A stretch of DNA of 34,051 nucleotides from Collinsella aerofaciens (GTDB lineage: Bacteria > Actinomycetota > Coriobacteriia > Coriobacteriales > Coriobacteriaceae). The position numbers were made by a program, and so were the translations under genes. Location of the stretch: NCBI RefSeq assembly GCF_901212495.1, contig NZ_CAAKNY010000068.1, positions 33,820 through 67,870 of the forward strand, written 5' to 3'. Positions within the stretch are counted from its first letter, which is position 1. The number at the start of each line of letters is the position of its first letter. Below are positions 14,868 through 22,768 of the stretch, piece after piece. The notes beneath the pieces were generated by a model. The model was given only the letters and a program-made list of their open reading frames with translations, had not been told where the DNA came from and did not search any database.

Positions 14868-16613
14868 ATGTCGCAAATCGACCGCAGCAACATGATTCCC
14901 GATCCGCAACAGCCCAGTAGGCATACTGGCGGCGTCCAATCGCCGCGCCCCATCGCACCGGTTCGCAGCCAACAACACGGCCCGTCCAGTGCCTCTCAAC
15001 GCCCGAATCAGCATCAATACCAGCCGCATCAACAACATCAGCAGCGTCCCGCACAAGGTGGCGCCCCCACGCAGGGCCCTTCGCACACTCGCGCGGCAAA
15101 CAATCGCGGACCCGCGGACAAGCGCACCAACAAAAGCGGCACGTCGGGCGGAAAGACGGCCCTCTTTGTCGTCCTCGGCCTCGTCGCGATCGTCTACATC
15201 GTAGGCGTCGTGGCGTTCTCGCAGGTCGCTTACCCCAACACCACCATCGCCGGCGTCGACATCTCGCTCTCTAACGCATCTTCGGCAGCCACCAAGGTCA
15301 ACTCGGCATGGAAGCACTACAAGCTCACCGTGTCGGGCGATAACTTTAGCTGGACCTACCAACCCGAGTCCAACGATCCCATCGTCGATGGCGAGAAAGC
15401 CGCCCACGAGATTATCGGCAAAAACGAGCCGCTGCTGTGGCCATCGCGCCTCATCGCGTCGCTCGGCGGAAAAACCGATAGCGCCACCAAGAATGGCTCG
15501 ATCGACTTGAAACAGGACGTCGACCTGTCCATGCTCTCCGATGCCTTTAACCAAAAGCAGTTTGAGGAGGACCTGGGCGGCGCCATCGACGAGTTCAATG
15601 AGGGCCGCTCGGGCACCTTCGAGGCCACCAGCTCCTATGACGAGAAAGCCGGCAAGTTCACCGTCGAGAAGGCCCGATCCAACGAGAAGCTCAACCGCGA
15701 GCATGTCATCAAATATGCCGAGATCGAGCTCGCGTCACTCGCCGAGAACGTCGATATCACCAAGATCGGCAACGACGCCTACGAACCGCTCAACGGCACC
15801 CTCACCGACGACCAGATTCAGGCTGCATGCGATGCCGCCAACAACTTCCTGGGCGTCAACGTGACCCTTAAGCTCAACGGCAATGATGCCGGCAAGGTGG
15901 ACGGCAGCTCGGTGCTGCAGTGGACCAGCTTTGCCGATCCGGCCAAGCCCACACTCGACACGTCGCAGATCAGCAGCTGGGCCGCCGAGTTCGCCAACGG
16001 CTTTAACACCGTGGGCTCCACCCGCTGGTGGACACGCGCCGACGGCAAGCAGTGCGCTGTCGAGGGCGGCGACTTTGGCTGGTCCATCGACACCGACGCG
16101 CTCGCCAAGCAGGTCGAGGACGCTATCAATAACAAGCAGACCGGCGATATCGAAATTTCGTACTCAAAGAAGGCCGACACGTTCACCGCCAAGGGCGAGC
16201 CCGATTGGAAGGCCTATATCGACGTCGACCTGTCCGAGCAGCACGCGCGCTACTACGACGAGAACGGCAATATCGTGTGGGAGGCCAACTTTATCTCGGG
16301 CCTGCCCGGCGAGGACGCCACCCCGGAGGGCGTATGGCAGATCAACAGCAACGACGGCGCAAGCACGCTCATCGGTGCCAAAGACCCCGCGACCGGAAAG
16401 CCCAAATACGAGAGCCCGGTGAGCTACTGGATGCCGTTCGAGGGCAACATGATCGGCTTCCACGACGCCACCTGGCAAAACGACAAGAGCTTCGATAACG
16501 CCGAGTCGTACAAGTGGTGTGGCAGCCACGGTTGCATCAACCTGCGCCTGGCCGACGCCAAAGCACTTCACGACTGCATCAAAGTCGGCCTGTGCGTGGT
16601 TGTCCACTCGTAG
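14868..16613 (+). CDS. Membrane-anchored L,D-transpeptidase (YkuD domain)
   Basis: 581 residues. Forms 3-3 peptide crosslinks in peptidoglycan or attaches proteins to it, acting outside the membrane. A Gln/Pro/His-rich cytoplasmic N-terminus (1-95) precedes one membrane segment (about 97-119). Then come repeated peptidoglycan-binding-like domains (about 125-445, VanW/PG_binding_4 style) and a C-terminal YkuD domain (about 455-581). The catalytic motif SHGCINLRLADA contains the nucleophile C556 and H554. The ribosome binding site AAGGAA is nine bases before the ATG. The C-terminal WCGSHGC and LCVVVHS are typical of the family. It is followed by an ABC exporter on the same strand, separated by a gap with two hairpins. 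Confidence 0.93.
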   Translation: MSQIDRSNMIPDPQQPSRHTGGVQSPRPIAPVRSQQHGPSSASQRPNQHQYQPHQQHQQRPAQGGAPTQGPSHTRAANNRGPADKRTNKSGTSGGKTALFVVLGLVAIVYIVGVVAFSQVAYPNTTIAGVDISLSNASSAATKVNSAWKHYKLTVSGDNFSWTYQPESNDPIVDGEKAAHEIIGKNEPLLWPSRLIASLGGKTDSATKNGSIDLKQDVDLSMLSDAFNQKQFEEDLGGAIDEFNEGRSGTFEATSSYDEKAGKFTVEKARSNEKLNREHVIKYAEIELASLAENVDITKIGNDAYEPLNGTLTDDQIQAACDAANNFLGVNVTLKLNGNDAGKVDGSSVLQWTSFADPAKPTLDTSQISSWAAEFANGFNTVGSTRWWTRADGKQCAVEGGDFGWSIDTDALAKQVEDAINNKQTGDIEISYSKKADTFTAKGEPDWKAYIDVDLSEQHARYYDENGNIVWEANFISGLPGEDATPEGVWQINSNDGASTLIGAKDPATGKPKYESPVSYWMPFEGNMIGFHDATWQNDKSFDNAESYKWCGSHGCINLRLADAKALHDCIKVGLCVVVHS

Positions 16614-16638
16614 TGCAACGCGCGCATTCATACAACGT

Positions 16639-16715
16639 GGAACTGCTGCGACCAATCTAACAGTTCCGAAAGAAACCGTCCTATGCGCCCGCCCCAACCG
16701 GTGGGCGTATATACT
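16639..16715 (+). promoter_or_regulatory. Two hairpins and a possible -10 box before the exporter genes
   Basis: GGAACTG (16639-16645) pairs with CAGTTCC (16661-16667), and CGCCCGCC (16686-16693) pairs with GGTGGGCG (16700-16707, one G-U pair). Neither is followed by a T run, so termination would be weak. TATACT at 16710-16715 could be a -10 box for the adaptor gene. Confidence 0.35.
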
Positions 16716-16745
16716 TATCGAAGTTCTTTCTATAAAGGAGACGCT

Positions 16746-18209
16746 ATGCCAAATGTCCCCACGATCACCCCGGACCCGGATGATACCGAACGCGCGCCCG
16801 AAGGTGCCACCGAAACGATTCCTCTGATTACAAACGCGCATGCCGATTCGCAATACGACCGCCCGAACGATATGGCCGAGATTTCCGATGAAGAGGCGTA
16901 TGCCAAGCTCAAGGCAAAACGTGCCGAGCGCCGACGCAAAAAGCTGATTCGCCGCGGTATTGCCGCCGGCGTCGTGGGTGCCATCGCGCTCATTGCCATT
17001 GTTGCAACCCTGGTTATCAATGCGCAGCCGCAGGGCGCCAGCGGGCCTGTGACCGATAAGGTGACTGAGGGCACGTTTACCACGACCGTCGAGGCGAAAG
17101 GCCAGCTCAAGCCTATTTCGTCCTCAGTGGTCTCGCCTTCTGTCGACGGCACGGTCGATTCGATCAACGTTCAGCCGGGCCAATCCGTCAACGAGGGCGA
17201 CGTGCTTATGACCATTAAGAACGACGAGCTCGATCGCAACGTTGCCGAGGCGCAGCGTGCAGTTGCAGCCGCTCAGGAAGACCTCGCCAACGCGAAGAAA
17301 GCCGTCGCTGCCGCGCAGGCCACCCCAACGACGGACGTCGATGGAGCTTCCGCCGCAGCGGCAGGCGCCTCCGCTGCGTCCGCCGACACGAACACCGTAT
17401 CGGCCGCACAGCGCAGCCTCGCATCAGCCCAGGCAAACCTCGATCAGGCGAACGCCAAGGCCGCCGGGCGCACGGTTACGGCGCCGAGCTCGGGCAGCAT
17501 CGTGGAGCTCAACGCCAAGGTGGGCGCCACGGTAACAAGCGGCATGATCATGGGCGAAAGCGATACGAGCGGCGGCAAGCAGTGCATGCAGATCGCCGAC
17601 CTGTCCAAGATGAAGGTGACCGTGCAGGTGGGCGAAAAGGATATCGCCAAAATCGCCGTTGGGCAGAGCGCCAACGTCACCTATCCTGCGTTTCCCGATA
17701 TCGTGAGCCAGGGAACGGTCACAGCCATCGCCTCGGTGGCAAACTCCGACTCCACCAACGGTGGCGGCGGCAGCGTGACCTTTAACGTCGACATTTTGAT
17801 TGAAGCGCCCGACGCGCGCCTCAAGCCGGGCATGACCGCCGAGGTCTCGGTGGTGACCGAACAGCTCGATGACGTCGTGATGGTGCCGACCATGGCGCTC
17901 ATGACCGAGGACGGCGAACACTATTACGTCAATGTGGCAACTGACGGCGAGGGCAAAAAGACCCGACGCGAAAAGGTGACCGTCGTGACGCAAAACGATA
18001 ACGACGCCGTGGTCGGCAAAACGCAGGTCAAGCACGATGACCAGGGCAATGAAATAAACCCCAATGTACCAGTCACCAAGCTTCGCGACGGAGACATCCT
18101 CAAGATTGACAACGGCTCGGGCGTGTCGGCAGATGGCGGCAGCTCCGGAACAGGCATGACGGCCGACGGCGGCGACTCCGGCAGCATGTCTGCCGACGAG
18201 GGCATGTAA
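16746..18209 (+). CDS. MacA/HlyD-like periplasmic adaptor of an ABC exporter
   Basis: 487 residues. In MacAB-type systems this protein couples the ABC transporter to extracytoplasmic substrate handling; here it is anchored by one membrane segment (about 71-92) after a long charged N-terminus. It has a barrel-sandwich lipoyl half (VSPSVDGTVDSINVQPGQSV, about 134-153), an Ala-rich coiled coil (about 160-240), the second lipoyl half (VTAPSSGSIVELNAKVGATV) and beta-barrel regions (QVGEKDIAKIAVGQ, RLKPGMTAEVSVVT). The C-terminal 30 residues are Gly/Ser/Asp-rich with repeats of (S/T)ADGG. The start at 16746 has an AAAGGAG ribosome binding site. Its stop overlaps the next start by one base (TAATG). 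The exported substrate is unknown. Confidence 0.9.
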   Translation: MPNVPTITPDPDDTERAPEGATETIPLITNAHADSQYDRPNDMAEISDEEAYAKLKAKRAERRRKKLIRRGIAAGVVGAIALIAIVATLVINAQPQGASGPVTDKVTEGTFTTTVEAKGQLKPISSSVVSPSVDGTVDSINVQPGQSVNEGDVLMTIKNDELDRNVAEAQRAVAAAQEDLANAKKAVAAAQATPTTDVDGASAAAAGASAASADTNTVSAAQRSLASAQANLDQANAKAAGRTVTAPSSGSIVELNAKVGATVTSGMIMGESDTSGGKQCMQIADLSKMKVTVQVGEKDIAKIAVGQSANVTYPAFPDIVSQGTVTAIASVANSDSTNGGGGSVTFNVDILIEAPDARLKPGMTAEVSVVTEQLDDVVMVPTMALMTEDGEHYYVNVATDGEGKKTRREKVTVVTQNDNDAVVGKTQVKHDDQGNEINPNVPVTKLRDGDILKIDNGSGVSADGGSSGTGMTADGGDSGSMSADEGM

Positions 18210-18982
18210 TGCGCCCCGTCATCGACATCCGCAACGTGCATCGCATCTTTGAGAGCGAGGCCGGCTGCGCCCATATCCTGCATAACGTTAGCCTGGCAGT
18301 GAATCCCGGCGAGTTCGTGGCCATCACCGGCCCCTCGGGCTCGGGCAAGTCGACGCTCATGAACATCCTCGGTTGCCTTGATAAGCCAACCGCAGGCAAC
18401 TACTACCTGCAAGGGCTCAACGTGGCCGAGCTTGACGATGACGAGCTCACCGAAGTCCGCGCCCTGAGCATCGGCTTTGTCTTTCAGAGCTTTAACCTGC
18501 TGCCGCGCCTATCGGTCATCGAAAATGTTATGCTGCCGCTGTCGTACACCAACGTGCCGCGGGCTCAGCGTGAGATGCGCGCCGTCCATGCGCTGCAAGC
18601 CGTCACGCTGCCGGTCGACCACTGGGACCACCGCATCTCCGAGCTCTCGGGCGGACAGATGCAGAGAGTCGCCATCGCGCGCGCCCTCGTCAACGACCCG
18701 CCCATCATCCTGGCGGACGAGCCGACGGGAAACCTGGACTCCGCCACCGGAGCGCTCGTGATGGAGACCTTCCACAAACTCCAGGAACGCGGCAAGACCA
18801 TCATACTCATCACGCACGACCCCGGCATCGCCGCCGAGGCCGACCGTGCCGTGACCATCCGCGACGGTCGCATTCACGACGGCGCGTATATACCACATGC
18901 GCCGCGGACCCTGCGCAGCGCCGTAGATGGCCTGCCCACAATCTCCGACCCAATCATCCCGCCGAAAGGAGTGATGGCATGA
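18209..18982 (+). CDS. ABC exporter ATP-binding protein (MacB/LolD type)
   Basis: 257 residues. Powers the exporter formed with the next gene. Walker A GPSGSGKST (41-49), Q-loop FVFQSFNLLPRL, signature LSGGQMQRVAIARAL (about 148), Walker B IILADEPTGNLD (about 170) and the H-loop in LITHD are all intact. The FNLLPRLSVIENVMLPL segment is typical of the MacB/LolD/FtsE-like group. It extends about 25 residues beyond the minimal domain. Translation is coupled on both sides: its ATG overlaps the adaptor stop and its stop overlaps the permease ATG (ATGA). Confidence 0.95.
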   Translation: MRPVIDIRNVHRIFESEAGCAHILHNVSLAVNPGEFVAITGPSGSGKSTLMNILGCLDKPTAGNYYLQGLNVAELDDDELTEVRALSIGFVFQSFNLLPRLSVIENVMLPLSYTNVPRAQREMRAVHALQAVTLPVDHWDHRISELSGGQMQRVAIARALVNDPPIILADEPTGNLDSATGALVMETFHKLQERGKTIILITHDPGIAAEADRAVTIRDGRIHDGAYIPHAPRTLRSAVDGLPTISDPIIPPKGVMA

Positions 18983-20193
18983 GCACGCGCGACCTTATCC
19001 AAGAAGCCCTTCACTCCCTCGAGGCCAATAAGGGACGAAGCCTGCTCACCATCCTGGGCATCGTCATTGGCATTGCCTCGGTCATCGCCATGACCTCGCT
19101 TATCGGCGGTATCCAAAACAGCCTGGTCAACAGCCTGGGCCTCAACGCCGCGCGTATGGTGCAGATTTATTCGTCGCAAGAGCTCACCGAGTCGGACATT
19201 GAGAAACTTCGGAAACTGGTGCCGCAAATTGAGCAGATCGGCATCGTGGACAGCGCCTATACCGAGTACAAGGCCGGTGACAAAAGCTATACCGTCATGG
19301 CACAGGGTGTCGATAGCGACATGCTCGACGCGGTGGGCGCCAGCAAGCTCGTCGCGGGACGCACCTACACCCAGGCCGAGTCCCAATCTGGCGCACGCGT
19401 GGCGCTCATCAGCCGTGGAGGCGCGGATCAGCTGTACGGCAACGAGCAGGAAGCGCTCGGCAAGACCATCAAGGTATCGAACGGCGAGGTGCAGATTGTG
19501 GGCGTGATTGATGGCGGCAACGACTCCATGGGCTCGTTCACGCTATACATGCCGCGCGAGACCATCTCGGGCCTCTTTGGCGACGAGAACCCCTCTTTCC
19601 CCAGCGTAACGGCGCTCGCCACCGAGGGCACGGACGTGGATGAGCTGTGCAAGACGATTGAGTCCAAGGTGCGCGCGATGAAGGGCATCGCGAAGGACGA
19701 TGAGTACGACAGTGTATCGGCAACCTCTATGAAAAGCGCCATCGACGCACTTAACTCCTTTATGGGTGCGTTCTCGCTCATCATGGGTGCTGTCGCCAGT
19801 ATCTCGCTGCTTGTCGGCGGTATCGGCATTATGAATATGATGCTCACCAACGTGACTGAGCGCATCCGCGAGATCGGTATTCGCCGTGCCCTGGGGGCCA
19901 GTCGTCGCGATATCACCGCACAGTTTTTGGCCGAGTCCTCGGCGCTGTGCGTCACCGGTGGCCTGCTGGGTATCCTGATTGGCTACCTGCTTGCCTGGGG
20001 TCTAGCGATGTTCGCCGCGGGCTCCGGCGTGCTTGGCGAGCTCGGTGCCAGCGGTACCATTACGCCGAGTTTTTCGATCGCAACGGTGCTGCTGGCCTTT
20101 GCGGTCTCCGTCGGCATCGGCGTCATCTTTGGCTTCTACCCCGCCCGCCGGGCAGCAAAACTCGACCCGGTCGAGTGCCTGCGCTACCAGTAG
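18979..20193 (+). CDS. MacB-like ABC transporter permease (FtsX domain)
   Basis: 404 residues with the MacB topology. A first membrane helix (about 17-40, TILGIVIGIASVIAMTSL) is followed by a large extracytoplasmic MacB_PCD domain (about 45-255). Three C-terminal helices form the FtsX domain, with GGIGIMNMMLTNVTERIREIGIRRALGASRRDI as the hallmark region (coupling helix) and FGFYPARRAAKLDPVECLRY as the conserved end. It begins within the ATPase gene's last four bases. With the adaptor and ATPase it forms a complete tripartite inner-membrane exporter; candidate substrates are peptides or antimicrobials, which the sequence does not reveal. Confidence 0.95.
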   Translation: MSTRDLIQEALHSLEANKGRSLLTILGIVIGIASVIAMTSLIGGIQNSLVNSLGLNAARMVQIYSSQELTESDIEKLRKLVPQIEQIGIVDSAYTEYKAGDKSYTVMAQGVDSDMLDAVGASKLVAGRTYTQAESQSGARVALISRGGADQLYGNEQEALGKTIKVSNGEVQIVGVIDGGNDSMGSFTLYMPRETISGLFGDENPSFPSVTALATEGTDVDELCKTIESKVRAMKGIAKDDEYDSVSATSMKSAIDALNSFMGAFSLIMGAVASISLLVGGIGIMNMMLTNVTERIREIGIRRALGASRRDITAQFLAESSALCVTGGLLGILIGYLLAWGLAMFAAGSGVLGELGASGTITPSFSIATVLLAFAVSVGIGVIFGFYPARRAAKLDPVECLRYQ

Positions 20194-20210
20194 TAATGCA
20201 GTCCCTCTGT

Positions 20211-20275
20211 GTTGCGGTGAAATAGATACCGTTTATGCTGTTAAAAGGCCTATTCAGTCCCCATTTCACCGCACG
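20211..20275. repeat. REP-like palindrome, copy B (degenerate)
   Basis: GTTGCGGTGAAATAG at 20211 and CCATTTCACCGCAC ending near 20274 are an imperfect version of the palindrome seen at 3864, 21931 and 30562. It lies 18 bases after the permease stop. The rest of the gap to 20412 has no gene; it presumably contains the promoter of the radical SAM gene, with TATTAT at 20375 the best -10 guess. Confidence 0.75.
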
Positions 20276-20412
20276 TTAGAGATTGTCTGGGCATAACAAT
20301 TCACCCCAAATCAAATTGGTTCGTTGAATAGACACAATAGAGATTCTTTACGTGCATTTAATTCCACACATGGGTATTATTACATGCAAAGCGCACGTGA
20401 AAGGAAATGCCT

Positions 20413-21846
20413 ATGTCGCTTACACAGTCAGCTGAGCGCGTAGCACTCAACAAGCTCATCGATTATCTCGACGACAATCCGCAAGACAATATCGAAAAAA
20501 TCATGGACCTCGTGAACAAACTGGTCCCCGATCGCGTATTTCCCGTTCAGCGCGAGGCATTTACCAACGTCATCAAGAGTCGCGGCAATTGGTATGACCT
20601 GATCATGCGCGTTTTCAGTCTCAATTCCAAGATGCGAACAAAATTGCTCAAGGCGCTTATTGTCGACGGCAACCTGCTCGCTTGGCCGCAGCAGGAAAAT
20701 AACCGCGAAAAGTACCAGTGCAACATTCCGTGGGCTATCCTGCTCGACCCCACGAGCGCCTGCAACCTGCATTGCACGGGCTGCTGGGCAGCCGAGTACG
20801 GCTATAAGCAAAATCTCTCGTATGAAGACATCGACTCTATCATCACACAGGGCAAAGCACTCGGCACGCACATCTACATCTACACCGGTGGTGAGCCGCT
20901 CGTTCGCAAACACGACCTTATCAAGATCTGCGAAAAGCACCCGGATTGCGTGTTCCTCTGCTTTACCAACTCAACGCTTATCGACGAGGCGTTCTGCGAT
21001 GACATGATCCGCGTGGGCAACTTTGTTCCTGCCATCAGTGCCGAGGGTAACGAGCACACCACCGATGCCCGCCGCGGCGAGGGGACCTACGCCAAGATCG
21101 AGCATGCGATGAAACTCCTACGCGAGCGCAATCTGCCGTTTGGTATTTCGACCTGTTGGACCAGCGCCAACGCCGACACGGTGGCGACCGAAGAGAATAT
21201 CGACTGGATGATCGAAGAGGGAGCACTCTTCTGCTGGTATTTCCACTTTATGCCGGTCGGGCGCAACGCTACCTCCCAGCTTATGCCCACGCCCGAGCAG
21301 CGCGAGCGCATGTATCACTTTGTCCGCGAAATGCGCGAGAAAAAGCCACTCTTTACGCTCGATTTCCAAAATGACGGTGAGTTTGTCGGCGGTTGCATTG
21401 CCGGCGGCCGCCGCTATCTGCACATCAATGCGGCAGGCGACGTGGAGCCATGCGTGTTCATCCACTATTCCAACGCCAACATCCACAACGTGAGCCTACT
21501 TGACGCGCTGCGCTCTCCCCTCTTTATGAAGTACTACGAGGGCCAGCCGTTCAACGACAACTATCTCAAGCCCTGTCCTATGCTCGAGAACCCCGACGTG
21601 CTGCCCAAGATGGTGGCCGAGACCGGTGCCATGAGTACCGACCTGGTCGAGAAGGAATCACCCGAGCAATTGCGCGAAAAGACCCGAGCCGCAGCCGAGG
21701 CCTGGGCTCCCGTGGCAGACCGCATTTGGAACGATCAGAGCGATCCCCTCTACACCAAGCGTATCGAAGACGAGACGCAGGGTATGGCCGATAGCGACAT
21801 GCATAAGTTCGAACAGCAAGGCCGAAAGCTAAAGAGCAACTGCTAG
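20413..21846 (+). CDS. Radical SAM enzyme of unknown substrate
   Basis: 477 residues. The radical SAM cluster motif is CNLHCTGCW (C117, C121, C124), followed by GGEPLVRK, the usual SAM-binding GGE segment. A helical N-terminal region of about 110 residues precedes the barrel. The C-terminal part holds C328 (GGCIAGG), C347 (GDVEPCVF) and C388 (KPCPMLENP), a spacing reminiscent of SPASM/twitch domains that bind an auxiliary Fe-S cluster. I do not recognise a characterised member, and no precursor peptide gene is visible nearby. The start at 20413 is preferred to the ATG at 20407 because the AAAGGA ribosome binding site is correctly spaced only for the later one. It has its own strong terminator and is convergent with a TetR gene. 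Confidence 0.85.
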   Translation: MSLTQSAERVALNKLIDYLDDNPQDNIEKIMDLVNKLVPDRVFPVQREAFTNVIKSRGNWYDLIMRVFSLNSKMRTKLLKALIVDGNLLAWPQQENNREKYQCNIPWAILLDPTSACNLHCTGCWAAEYGYKQNLSYEDIDSIITQGKALGTHIYIYTGGEPLVRKHDLIKICEKHPDCVFLCFTNSTLIDEAFCDDMIRVGNFVPAISAEGNEHTTDARRGEGTYAKIEHAMKLLRERNLPFGISTCWTSANADTVATEENIDWMIEEGALFCWYFHFMPVGRNATSQLMPTPEQRERMYHFVREMREKKPLFTLDFQNDGEFVGGCIAGGRRYLHINAAGDVEPCVFIHYSNANIHNVSLLDALRSPLFMKYYEGQPFNDNYLKPCPMLENPDVLPKMVAETGAMSTDLVEKESPEQLREKTRAAAEAWAPVADRIWNDQSDPLYTKRIEDETQGMADSDMHKFEQQGRKLKSNC

Positions 21847-21869
21847 TACCCCATATGTGACAAAACACA

Positions 21870-21914
21870 AAGGCGCGGGCGCCCCGTAATACCTTGGGCG
21901 CCCGCGCCTTCTTT
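21870..21914 (+). terminator. Strong hairpin terminator of the radical SAM gene
   Basis: AAGGCGCGGGCGCCC (21870-21884) and GGGCGCCCGCGCCTT (21896-21910) form a perfect 15-pair stem, followed by CTTT. A TGACAAA...TTTGTCA outer pair extends it, so it may act in both directions. Confidence 0.9.
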
Positions 21915-21930
21915 GTCATATACATCCCCC

Positions 21931-22001
21931 TGAGTTGCGGTGAAATAGGGACTGAATATGCTTTCTAGCAGCAAAACCAGACACTATTTCACCGCAACTC
22001 A
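21931..22001. repeat. REP-like palindrome, copy C
   Basis: Perfect 18-base arms TGAGTTGCGGTGAAATAG (21931-21948) and its complement (21984-22001). It lies between the convergent 3' ends of the radical SAM and TetR genes. A TTGGGGACA segment, also seen in the gltX-metK gap, follows near 22014. Confidence 0.9.
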
Positions 22002-22038
22002 TTGAGGGGCTGCTTGGGGACATATTCCGGCAGTAGGC

Positions 22039-22650
22039 CTAATCCAAGCGAGATTCCAGACTCGATAGTCCGTTCAACGTCAAATTATTAGCGACCTCCG
22101 AGATACGCTCGATGGGCACCGAGCCATCGGAGAGCGCCCACGTGCGGTAAATGCCGATAATGCCCGAAAGTAAAAACGCCAGATAATAGTCGAACATCTC
22201 GTCCTTGAGGCCGTGGGGCAGCAAGTCGCGCTCGGTAATCTCGTGCTCGAGCGGCACGCGCAAACGCGTCATAAAATCGTCGAGTGGAATGTTTTCGATC
22301 AGCTGGCGATTGAGCACGAGGTTATTGCAAAGTGCTTCGTTGATGGTCTTAAAAAACGTTGCTGCCGCTCCAAGGGCACGCTCATTCGTATCGCCGTCCA
22401 TGGAAGCAAGAGTTTTCTCGACCGAGTCGACAATCGTCTCCACCACATTAACGGCGATGGCATCGAGCAGGCCGTCAACCGTACCGAAGTGTACGTAAAA
22501 GGTCTTGCGGTCGACATTTGCCTCACGCGCGATGGCGCTCACCGTAATGTCGGCAAGCGGTCTATCCATCAACAGGCGCTCAAACGCAGAAAGGATAGCA
22601 TTGCGGCTGCGAACGATACGGCGGTCAAGACGCGGTTTGCTGGTGGCCAT
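22039..22650 (-). CDS. TetR/AcrR-family transcriptional regulator
   Basis: 203 residues. The N-terminal helix-turn-helix is typical: RNAILSAFERLL, then ITVSAIAREANVDRKTFYVHFGTVDGLLDAI (about 34-64). The C-terminal ligand-binding half is not assignable to a known effector. The start at 22650 is chosen over 22677 because AAGGGA lies seven bases upstream and the N-terminus fits better. A perfect palindrome at 22666-22679, just before the start, suggests autoregulation. Likely targets are itself, the flippase-like gene upstream in the same direction, or the convergent radical SAM gene; none is proven. Confidence 0.9.
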   Translation of the reverse strand: MATSKPRLDRRIVRSRNAILSAFERLLMDRPLADITVSAIAREANVDRKTFYVHFGTVDGLLDAIAVNVVETIVDSVEKTLASMDGDTNERALGAAATFFKTINEALCNNLVLNRQLIENIPLDDFMTRLRVPLEHEITERDLLPHGLKDEMFDYYLAFLLSGIIGIYRTWALSDGSVPIERISEVANNLTLNGLSSLESRLD

Positions 22651-22665
22651 GGAGGTATCCCTTCG

Positions 22666-22679
22666 GAATGCGAGCATTC
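22666..22679 (-). promoter_or_regulatory. Candidate TetR operator
   Basis: GAATGC-TC-GCATTC on the minus strand is a perfect inverted repeat with a two-base spacer, 16 bases upstream of the TetR start codon. Its position over the likely leader or start site suits autorepression. Confidence 0.4.
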
Positions 22680-22768
22680 ATCAACAGATGAGAGTTAATC
22701 TACGTAAGAGGATTATCCCCCATCCGGCACAAAAATGCCCGGTGCCACGAAGAACGCACGACCGACTA

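Noticed and set aside
14055..15704. 549-codon minus-strand open frame opposite serine dehydratase and transpeptidase
   Set aside because: It crosses two real genes in antisense and contains no family motif.
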